A stretch of DNA of 64,000 nucleotides. Source: Terebella lapidaria. Its lineage: Eukaryota; Annelida; Polychaeta; Terebellida; Terebellidae. Of this stretch, positions 13,201 through 21,600 are shown piece after piece. Both the position numbers and the translations under genes were made by a program. Location of the stretch: positions 11,404,664 to 11,468,663 of the forward strand of contig OX424556.1 of the NCBI GenBank assembly GCA_949152475.1. The letters are read 5' to 3'. The notes beneath the pieces were generated by a model. It saw only the letters and a program-made list of their open reading frames with translations. It did not search any database and was not told the DNA's origin. How positions within the stretch are numbered: position 1 is the stretch's first letter; each line of letters starts with the position of its first letter.

Positions 13201-15423
13201 AATAATCAGAACTAGAGAAATATACAGATGTTTTTGTAGCAGGCTACCTTTCAGAATCAGTAAATCAGAAACCACCTACAGTACTTGAATCAGGTAGGAA
13301 TTGTGAATCACTAACCTTCGAGATTGACGAGATGATCCAGCATCCTGCAACAGCATTTTAAAAGTTACATTTTCAACATACACTCCTGTTATATACAAGC
13401 AATATATACAAGCAATGGCGTACGGTTTTATACACCATCAACAAGGAGTAGATGGATTTTAGACAAAATTTTATCTCGACATACCGTATTGGTCCTAATA
13501 GTAGCACGGCGAGCCAAAGCCAGGGATCGACATTAACACTGGCCCGCTGGCCCCACATCATATTTTGAGCCTGTGGGGCCAGTAGGGGCCACCAGATTCC
13601 CTAAGTCACTGGCCCCACTGGGCCAGTATAAAATCTTGCATTCTTTGAATTTTACTTCACAATATTTCACTTCCTTTGACTTTCCATGTTGCTTCTTTAT
13701 GAAAAAGCATCAGTGTTTGATATTCAAGTGTGCACTGATTGTTAGTGAACTTTGAAAGTGGGGCCAGTAGATTATGGATGGGGCCAGTAACTTCCAGATG
13801 TTACTGGCCCCATAGGGCCACTGGTGTCATATACCTAATGTCGATCCCTGAAAGCAATACCTCATGCAGCAGCACGTGCAAAAATGAGGTCAAATTTAAG
13901 GATATCACTCAATAATATACCTATAGCCTTCAGTTCCCTTTACTATGATTCATATAACAAGAATATGTGAACTGGAACTTTATTAGAAAGATATGAAGTG
14001 AATTACAAGGTTTCAAAAATCGGACATGTTTGGGGAAAAGAGGGGGGCGCTCTACTATTAGGGCACGTGCCACTATTAGGACCAATACGGTAACTAATTT
14101 AATTGCATTGATCACCCTCTGGCCACCCTCTCCCAACCTTCCTAACTGTACACATGAAACTTGACTTAATGACCCAGTCCTGCGTCATTAACAATCCATG
14201 CCGGCCCACACATACCGTATTGGTCCTAATAGTGGCACGTGCCCTAATAGTAGCACGCCCCCCTCTTTTCTTAAAAAATGTTTGATTCTTTTAAACAAGT
14301 ATTCCACTTCATATCTTTCTAATATAAAACTCTTGGAGTGTTCCAATCCACATATTTATGTTATTCGAATCATGATCAAGGGGATTGAAGGCTATAGATA
14401 TATTATTCAGTGATTTTCCTCAATTTCACATCAAATTTCACCTCATTTTTGCGCGTGCTACTGCAGGAGTTATTCCTTTGGCACATCGTGCTACTATTAG
14501 GACCAATACGGTATTCATAACAAAATGTACTTTCATACCTCCGCATAGCACAATTTTGTATGATTTATTGGTCATACCTTACTGGCTGGATCAGGCGAAC
14601 TTTCTCTGGAGTGATCTTCACTACCAGTTCCCTGAAGACGCTGCAGTAGTTTATCCAGTTTGGAGCTGTCAAAAATAACACACAACAACAAAATAAGAAA
14701 TTTTTCATTCACCTTTATCAGGGATAAATTTTATGTTCTGAACTAAGGTTTGCAATGGGCTAGATGTAGCCATAACAATGACTGCTTTATTTGTTTAAAA
14801 AATTTAATGCTCACTCCGCATGCTAGTTCAACTTAGCCTCCAATAGTATCCAAATTGATCGCTCAATGACATGAACTAGTGATTGTGGCAATCTATTTAC
14901 ATTTATCTACAATCCTTACTCTTCAAAACATCAATTCATCAAAGATTTTGTCTTCCATGAGGTACTTTTCTGGAAGTCATCAAAAATCAACATTCGGTTA
15001 TGGCCATCTTGGCAACTTAACACACTTTCGTGTATATTTCATACATGCGTCTTCATTGCATAATTTTGCACAGCTGCACATGTGTTTTTACCCCCACAAA
15101 GTATTAAAATAAGATGGCCGCGTTCGAGTGTTGATTATTGGTGACTTCCATGAAAGTACCTAATGTAAGACAAAATCTTTCATAAGGTAAGGTTTTGAGG
15201 GGCAAGGATTGTAGAGATAGGACTAACCTAGTCTCAGAGATAGGACTAACGGTAGGAAATACGTCGTAAGGTGTATGCTATGCCTAATTTGATACCTTTT
15301 TGCGCTGTCACCGGCATCATCATGTTCATCTTTCGAATCGCCAGATGGCGCTGGATCCATGGCCATCGGTTCTTCGACGCCGGCGACGTCAAGCACCGAT
15401 TTTTCGTCAACATTATCTGTCAT
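1266..15423 (-). CDS. ATRX: ATRX chromatin remodeller, partial (21 exons; C-terminal helicase lobe off window)
   Basis: SNF2-family ATPase that reads histone H3 and maintains heterochromatin and repeats. Coding exons, 5' to 3': 15296-15423, 14578-14665, 13316-13344, 13066-13189, 12811-12973, 11854-11955, 11620-11729, 11281-11464, 6947-9562, 6361-6804, 5231-5328, 4972-5101, 4677-4884, 4450-4555, 3346-3489, 2998-3258, 2656-2796, 2238-2553, 1896-2071, 1571-1816, 1266-1418. All junctions are GT-AG and phases agree, giving 1,989 codons. The ADD module (GATA-like finger plus PHD, about residues 212-325) has DGMDEQCRWC and CHNAFCKSC. The central acidic/lysine-rich region is mainly one 2,616-nt exon, as in vertebrate ATRX. 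Helicase lobe 1 has HCMGLGKTL (Lys about 1642), DEGH (1759-1762) and LTGTPLQNN. Lobe 2 is absent, so the gene continues left of position 1. The last donor (1265) is the least certain boundary. The start Met at 15421-15423 precedes a conserved SKLDKLLQRL segment. Confidence 0.95.
3580..4431. mobile_element. MITE-like element with long inverted ends, in ATRX intron 14
   Basis: Two arms of about 85 bp face each other: 3580-3665 (…AAAGTGAAAATATAATG…, …GGTCTTTACGGCATG…) and about 4345-4431 (its reverse complement, …CCGTAAAGACCATTTTG…). A related copy lies at about 58.2-58.9 kb in the OFD1 region. The middle holds short palindromes built on GTTGCTATGG / CCATGGTTGC. There is no coding capacity. It looks like a non-autonomous DNA element inserted in the intron between exons 14 and 15. 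Confidence 0.7.
5440..6300. repeat. Dispersed repeat sequence filling ATRX intron 10
   Basis: This 0.86-kb stretch contains no exon. It carries CGTCCGTCGTCTGTTCGTCC-type text common in invertebrate dispersed repeats. It also has two diverged copies of a ~120-bp stretch centred on ATTATGAACATATAG (about 5978 and 6124) and repeated CAAGGTC words. No termini or target-site duplication could be fixed. Confidence 0.45.
9587..11152 (-). mobile_element. Helentron-like non-autonomous element, copy 1, with internal minisatellites
   Basis: Read on the minus strand it begins TTGTATCCCCCGAACAAAG at 11152. It ends with an inner inverted copy GGGGGATACACCC, a hairpin (CGGTCG-TAGG-CGACCG), then CTAG at 9587-9590 followed by host T. 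An asymmetric inverted repeat plus a 3' hairpin ahead of a CTAG end is the signature of Helentron/HINE elements. The middle has about three ~120-130-bp units (about 9.86-10.2 kb, GGAGCCAGATC) and about four ~132-bp units (about 10.23-10.66 kb, GTTAACTTATTC). No protein is encoded. It lies in ATRX intron 8, its 3' end 24 nt from the exon 9 acceptor. Related copies lie at 27,069-27,895 and 56,493-56,774. Confidence 0.7.
12125..12744. mobile_element. 620-bp MITE with TA target duplication in ATRX intron 5
   Basis: Perfect terminal inverted repeats of about 26 bp (CCGTATTTATTCAATTAG… and its reverse complement ending …AATAAATACGG) are flanked by TA at 12123-12124 and 12745-12746. TA duplication suggests mobilisation by a Tc1/mariner-type transposase. 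There is no coding capacity. The outermost bases CCGTATT match the CCGTATTGG family found elsewhere in the window. Confidence 0.85.
13484..14090 (-). mobile_element. CCGTATTGG-family MITE (copy C), interrupted by another element
   Basis: Ends CCGTATTGGTCCTAATAG / CTATTAGGACCAATACGG, flanked by TA at 13482-13483 and 14091-14092. The body matches copies at 14215-14511 and 25982-26280 in reverse orientation (GCAGCAGCACGTGCAAAAATG). Its integrity is broken by the 330-bp element at 13521-13850. It lies in ATRX intron 2. Confidence 0.88.
13521..13850. mobile_element. 330-bp element with CAGGG ends nested in the MITE
   Basis: Terminal inverted repeats CAGGGATCGACATTA and TAATGTCGATCCCTG, with the 5-bp duplication AAAGC at 13516-13520 and 13851-13855. 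The interior is rich in inverted CTGGCCCCA / TGGGGCCAG words. Removing it restores the host MITE, so it inserted later. CAGGG termini recall hAT elements, but hAT normally makes 8-bp duplications, so the superfamily is open. Confidence 0.88.
14215..14511 (+). mobile_element. CCGTATTGG-family MITE, full-length copy A
   Basis: 297 bp, ends CCGTATTGGTCCTAATAG and CTATTAGGACCAATACGG, TA duplication at 14213-14214 and 14512-14513. No coding capacity. It lies just upstream (in ATRX sense downstream) of exon 2, in ATRX intron 2, about 0.1 kb from the copy C terminus. Confidence 0.9.
14907..15214. mobile_element. Foldback element in ATRX intron 1
   Basis: An arm at 14907-14990 (CTACAATCCTT…AAAGATTTTGTCTTCCATGA…) is repeated in inverted orientation at about 15127-15214 with about 85% identity by eye. 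About 130 bp separates the arms. It could form a long hairpin in the ATRX pre-mRNA. It is probably a small non-autonomous DNA element. Confidence 0.7.
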
Positions 15424-16499
15424 AATGTTTTAGTCTACAATGGCAAAATCAATATTGTATCTTGATGTGTGGTCCACTGTTGTCAAACACGATGAAAATA
15501 TGTGGAAACAAACTTCAATTCCACGAGCCTGCATCAGCCGCTCTTTCTTGGATTTCCTTTGTCGGCCATTTTGAATAGTGATCAAATATAAACGTCACAA
15601 TCACGTGACTGCACTTGACCCTTTCGGAAGGTCAAGGTCGCGACCCGTGTTATTGACCTTTTTGTTTTGTAGAAACGTTATGACACATTCTACTGGTCAA
15701 TTCTGTTCAATTTATTCAAGAATCCGAATGATGTAATAATAAATATGCGCATATAATAATAATAAATATAGATTCTAAAAATAAATTTAAAATAAAATGA
15801 ACGTAGACCAACAACATCTATAACAAAGTTACATGGAAATAATGATAGACCTAGCTATATTAAGCCTACTGATATATTCATTAAGCAATTGGGATGTTTC
15901 ATCCGGATCTCTGAAGATCGCAACCCTCACACAGGTTGGGCAAATATTTGTGTGATTAGGCCTATGTAGACATATATTGAAAGATAAAAAAGACAAAAAA
16001 AAACTAATAGTATATTGAAAGATTAAAAGAAAAGAAAATAAAAACAGACAAAAACTGAAAGCAGAGGTTTTCCATTTGTTGTGCGCGACGTTTAAAATCA
16101 ATATGGTCCATTTGATCATGGCAAAATTATCATACACGCGAAGTCATCTTCGATTACAATGTTTACAACACCGAATAAACATGGGGAATGACATTATTCT
16201 TTGAAAGCAAAGTAAGCCTCAATATCCCACAATGCACTACCGTGGCTTAACCATATGGGTCGAAAACACAACCACCTCTATCCGTATCATAACCCGATGG
16301 GCACAAACTTAGGGATCATTTGTTTCGTATTTTCTTGAAATCGTTTTTTCATCAATACATACGCATATTGCATGGTATTAGCTATATATAGTATAGTATT
16401 TAGTATAGTGATAAAACTTAATGCTATATTAATGGAGGGACAAGCTAGAAGCATAGCTTACTTAATTGTTTTTCCTGAACATTACATTTTACACTAGAT
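15424..16499. promoter_or_regulatory. Upstream region of ATRX (probable promoter)
   Basis: No coding exon is visible. Just upstream of the ATRX start codon are a GGCCATTTTG word (about 15565, YY1-like core) and a palindromic CACGTG E-box at 15602-15607. These are candidate promoter elements, not proof. The rest, to about 16.5 kb, is AT-rich and unassigned. SLAIN lies divergently 3.2 kb away, so a tight bidirectional promoter is unlikely. Confidence 0.4.
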
Positions 16500-17027
16500 C
16501 TATAGGCCTTTGATTTTTCTAACTGGTTTACAACATGTTTCGCTAATATTGTATTAAAACTTGGCATACTTCGATAGTCGAACGGCAAATTTGTACCAAA
16601 TTTTACATTTCTATTGCAGAAACTGAGAAAGTTGGCAATCTACCCGATATTAATTTTAGCCCCATCGTTGAATTCTGGGTCAGTACACGATTTGTGCATG
16701 TGCTTGCTTTTGTAGAGATACAATCTGTTGAAATCCCAATGTTTGTGTAGAATACGCGCCAATGTGTCTTCTGGTCCAAAAATACAACAACACTTCCTTT
16801 CCTGATTTGAGAAGAATATGTACAGATTCCTGATATGACATTTTGGGCTGAAATTTAACATTAAGGTAGATTAATTTGCATACTTTTAAATTTTTTGTGA
16901 TAGAAGTTTGAAATTTGGAATTGCCTTTCGGCTCCCAGGTGAATTATGCCAAATTATAATACTATATTTATTTAGTTTAACAAAAATATCAGCGATGAAC
17001 GAGTTTCTGAAAAAAATCAGAGTATAG
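16500..17027. mobile_element. Palindromic foldback element P, copy 1
   Basis: Left end CTATAGGCCTTTGATTTTTC and right end …AAAAATCAGAGTATAG are inverted. Internal landmarks AACTTGGCATACTTC, AGTTGGCAATCTACC and TTTTGGGCTGAAATTTAAC mirror one another across the centre. Other copies lie at 18990-20210 and 49408-49987, with fragments near 36.05-36.24 and 48.93-49.04 kb. No coding capacity. Confidence 0.75.
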
Positions 17028-17137
17028 ACCTAGTTACCGTACATTATTATATGGAAACTAGACGTCAAGGCCTAATGATGCCTTGGAGGCATTTCGATAC
17101 TAATTTATAATATTTATAACATGTTTGCCACAGGCTC
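17028..17137. repeat. GACGTCAAGGCC linker repeat
   Basis: Begins CTAGACGTCAAGGCCTAATG and continues GATGCCTTGGAGGCATTTCG. The same text occurs at 42832-42863 (truncated by the 2-kb TIR element) and, inverted, at about 49370-49407. At both 17 kb and 49 kb it lies between foldback element P and the 147-bp satellite, so the three parts appear to form one composite repeat. Confidence 0.7.
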
Positions 17138-17830
17138 AATGACACACCGTTTCCAAGATATTGATGAAAATGAAAAATGTCGACTCGGCAAAAAAATTGA
17201 GGTCAAGGTAAAAGTTAATCCATAATATCCCTTAGATATGTTCGTCTAGGGCGATGAGTCCGAAAATGACATCAGTTTCACTTTACGACACACCGTTTTC
17301 GAGATACCGCAAACTGCAACAAAATTTAAGGTCAAGGTAAACAAAATTTAAGGTCAAGGTAAAAGTTCATCCATAATACCCGTTAGATATGTTTGTCTAG
17401 TGGAACGATTCCGAAAATAATGTACGTTTTGCAGAACTTTTGCTGTACGATGCACCAATTCCGAGATATCAACGAAAACGAAAAATGCCGACTCCACAAA
17501 AAAATTTCAGGTCAAGGTCAGTGTTCATCCATAATAACCCTTAGACATGACATTGTTTGTCTGCGGTGACGAGTCCGAAAATAACGTCCATTTCACTCTA
17601 TGACGCACCGTTTCCGAGATATCGACGAAAACGAAAAATGCCGACTCAGCAAGAAAATTTCAGCTCAAGGTCAAAGTTCATCCATAATACCCCTCAGACA
17701 TGTTTGTCTAGGGCGAAACGTCCGGTTCACTGTACGACACACAATTTCCAAGATATTGATGAAAGCGAAAAATGCCGACTCGGCAAGAAAATTTCAGGTC
17801 AAGGTCAAAGCAGAAACAGAAAGTATATGT
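17138..17830. repeat. Degenerate 147-bp satellite units, second locus
   Basis: Four to five diverged units of the same satellite as at 1-840. Landmarks are GACACACCGTTTCC, CGAAAATGACATC and GGTCAAGGTAAAAGTTCATC, with small insertions and deletions breaking the strict 147-bp phase. The array is older or less homogenised than the one at the left edge. Confidence 0.85.
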
Positions 17831-18072
17831 CAAAATATTGTCACTGTGAAGTCCTCGAGGTCATGACCCCAATGCAAAACACACAGGTACATTCAATGGT
17901 CTAATAGCGGTGGGAAATGTGTCGATAGTTATTTGTAACATTCCGAAGAATTCCCTATAACTTACCTTCTTATTATGTGAAACCGGAAAATCAAAATACA
18001 TGTATTCATAATTTTGCTCACAAAATTGCAGGAAATTTGTGTGTCCCCAGGATATTATCGGGTTATTGCACA

Positions 18073-18173
18073 ATATGAGGTTTTATGCCCGAGGGCCAAG
18101 TCTTTGAGAAACCCAACGCGAAGCGGAGGGCATCTTGAAGACTTGGCCCGAGGGCATGTTCAAAGCCTCATAT
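18073..18173. mobile_element. ~100-bp hairpin MITE
   Basis: Inverted arms ATATGAGG…TGCCCGAGGGCCAAGTCTT and AAGACTTGGCCCGAGGGCAT…CCTCATAT around a short centre. It lies about 0.45 kb upstream of the SLAIN start codon. No coding capacity; a target-site duplication was not clear. Confidence 0.7.
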
Positions 18174-18179
18174 AATTTA

Positions 18180-18430
18180 AATTCAAGTTTAAATCTTGAA
18201 AATTCAATTTTTTTTCTTGAAAATTAGATCTACCAATTTTTTTTCTTTCTAGAAAATTCAAGTTTAAATCTTGAAAATTCAACTTTTTTTCTTGAAAATT
18301 CAAGTTTTTTTCTTGAGAATTCAAGTTTTTTCTTGAAATTTCAAGTTTTTTCTTGAAAATTAAACTTTTAATCTTGAAATTTCAAGTTTTTTTCTTGAAA
18401 ATTGAACTTTTTTCTGGAAATTTCAAGATT
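18180..18430. repeat. ~20-bp minisatellite of self-complementary TTCAAG-T(n)-CTTGAA units
   Basis: About ten imperfect units of the form TTCAAGTTTTTTTCTTGAAA. Each unit is itself a small inverted repeat (TTCAAG / CTTGAA around a T run). The array ends about 195 bp before the SLAIN start codon, so it lies in the promoter or 5' untranslated region. Confidence 0.85.
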
Positions 18431-18623
18431 TCACCAGTATGGTGGAGACATCGCGAAGTGCGAAAATGAATGATCCCTTATTCAGCTGGATACTCTCAGA
18501 CCTTATGGTTATGTTTTCCTGCTGGGTGCAAAGGCTGCCGTCGTAGATTATTGTCCGCAAAATGGTGGCGAAAGGTTTTGACAGAAGTTTTCCCCGAAAT
18601 TCAAGATAATTCTGACGCACGCA

Positions 18624-21600
18624 ATGGATTCTGAGGTGGATGATACGGGTCGGATTTTAGACCCTGAAGCCGAGGTTCGAAAATTGCAAAAGCTGGTGGC
18701 GAAGTTAACCGAAGAGAGAAATATGTATTTGAAAAACAACGACAATGTAAGAGAAACACACTCGCTGGCGGATCTTCCTGGGCTAAGTAAAACAACTGAG
18801 ACAGAATTTGACAACAAAGCCCACACGGTGAATGCTAACATAAGCGTGGCATCCAAATCTAAATCACAGGAAGGACAGAATGATAACCTTGAGATATCAC
18901 TTGATGAAGTTGATTTGTTGGATATTGACAGTTTAGAAAGTTTAGAGGAGGAAGACAGTTGGTAAGTTCAAAGACAAAACATTTGTACACTATACTCAGA
19001 TTTTTCTAACTCGTTTACACTGTACACTGTTTTTCACTAGCATCAGAGTACCTAATCATCGACCCTCTCCCTAATCCTCGACCCCTGCAAACGGCTGGAC
19101 AAAACTTCAATAAACTAAAATGTGAAATGTGTATTAGAAGTACTTTCAATGTGGTTATTGTGAATATTGTCATGTCTGTTTTGCACAGCTATTTGGCAGT
19201 GTTTGCAGGGGTCGATGATTAAGGACATGGTCGATGATTGGGTACCCCGACGATAGATCTAATATTATTGTGATGCTATATTTCTATCGTTCTATAACTT
19301 GGTAGTGGTCCTACGAGTAGACGATTAACCGTGTGCGGTTAGGTTAATGCTATTAATCGGTTACAAAATCTGTAAACGATTACTTGAACGTAAATTTATT
19401 CAGCATAATAATTCATTATATCTCCATTTTTTATCATGTAAGGCCGCAAAATCAAGCTGAAAGTGTAGGCCTATACTATATGGTGTGTCTGGACTTGACT
19501 TGTGCAGAACACGATGCCTCAAACTTATCTTCGGTGTTAATCAATAGTAGCTGGTCAACCTGTCAGTTTTGACTTCCTCAATCAGTCAGTATCTGGCTTT
19601 AAAACAAAATTGGCACCAGTAACGATTAATCATTTACGGTTCGGTTAGAAGGCAACGATTAATCGATTACAGTTTTCTCTAATCATGGGACCACTATAAC
19701 TTGGCATACTTCACCTGGGAGTCAAACAGCGAATTTCTACCAAATTTCAGACAGCTATCGCACAAAATTTGCAGAAGTTGGCAATCTACCTTAGTGTTAA
19801 ATTTCAGCCCAAAACGGGATCTCGAGAATCTGAGCATATTCGAGGAATTGGTCCTGTTTACCATTGTTTACATCCATCAGGATTCGAAATATTCTTGAAA
19901 CTTTTGACCAGAAGATACACCGGGATGTATTCTACACAAACATGTTGATTTTGAAACATTGCTCCGCTACAAAACCGAGCAAATGCACAAAATTTTGTGT
20001 GGGCCCAGAAATTAAATAATAGGGCTAAATTCGGGGTAGATTGCCAACTTTTTCAATTTTCGCGATAGAAGTTTGAAATTCAGTAGAAACTTGCTGTTCG
20101 ACATAAGATACTGCCAGATGGTGCATGCCGAGTTGTAGAACGACAGCATTTAGCATGACAAAAATATTAGCGAAAAATAGTGTAAACGAGTTAGAAAATT
20201 CCGAGTATAGCGAACCGTCCTGACTCATATCGTCCTAAACCTAGAATTCTTCATGTATACTTTTCTGAGTTTTCATTCAAAATTTATGCCATTCACAAAT
20301 AGTTGCCTTGAGCCACGATTAACAGATATCAGTGACTCAGAGTGAACAATCCTTGTTCTATGTTCACAGGTTGTACACGTCCCCTGTCAAACTGTCACCT
20401 TCAGAAAAAAGTGTCAGTCCCTACAAATGGGTGAGGGAAGAATTTGAACGACCAGATTTACAGTCAGCTGGGAGATCCATACTGTTCAAACTTGATGAAC
20501 TGGCAAAAGGTGATCACAAGCAAGATAAAATATAGTATACTGTAAACACAGAAAGTATAAGCAACCATGTGTTTAGCATTTTTAGGATGCTAAGTCATAA
20601 AATACGGGTTTGCTTCTGTCGTCCACCTGCTTTTAAAAATGGCCGCTATTATTTTCGCTTTGGTGAAAATGCTGAACTTAATGGACGCTGTCACTAATAT
20701 TTCTGAGTTTACAGTATTATGTATTATATACAGTGGTCCCTGTAAGATAAGACACCTCCGAAATAAGACTTCCCTGTCTGTAAAGACATTTTTGTATTCC
20801 CCAAAGATCAATTTAACATGTAAATGAACCTGTGAAATAAGACTTCCTGTAAGATAAGACCTCATTTTCTCTGCAAAAGGTGAGATCTTATCTTACAGGG
20901 ACCACTGTACTGTATTGAACCTAATAGTTGCACGACAAGCCAAAGCAAGACCTCCTGCAGCAGCACACACAAAAATGAGGTCAAACGTGAAGTCAAATTT
21001 AAGAAAAACACTGAATAGTACTTTATTATGATTAAAATAACATAAATATGTGGATTGGAACAGTTCAAGACTATCAGGACCAATACAGTATGCAGTTTCC
21101 ACTTTATCAATTTGGGTTTTTATGTGTGTATGTCGGGCAAATACTTAACCATTGTTTCTTGTTTTGTATATATGTAGCACCCCAAGGTACCAATGTACCA
21201 TGCTCTTCATTGGATGACACGCAAAGTTCTCCACGTAATCAAGGACTACTGTCAACAAGCAGCATGCCCATCATTAGGAAGCCGCTAGTTGGCGTAGGTG
21301 AGATATTTTCTCGGACTACCCCACTGTATCTACATGCAGTTTTATTTGAGTCAGATCCATCATTATTATTAAGAATATACTGCATTGTTCTGGGACTTAT
21401 TTCGCTCAAGTCCTTCACGGCGCATGCGCCACGGTAGGACCAAGTGCGTAATAAATCTTCGTACACTATAGTATCTACAATAATGCTTTTGAACACCTAA
21501 AAAAAAAATAACATATAAATCACAATGAGTGATGTCATATCAACAAATTCTGGTCAACTTGCAATACATTGAACAACAATGCAATGTATATTTATTGCTC

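Larger units (their letters stand above)
18990..20210. mobile_element. Foldback element P, copy 2, split by two younger insertions
   Basis: Left end CTATACTCAGATTTTTCTAA at 18990 and right end …CCGAGTATAG at 20210. Internal landmarks resume after each insertion (TATCGTTCTATAACTTGG before, CATACTTCACCTGGGAGTC after). It lies within SLAIN intron 1. Without the insertions the element would be about 0.6 kb, like the 49-kb copy. Confidence 0.8.
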
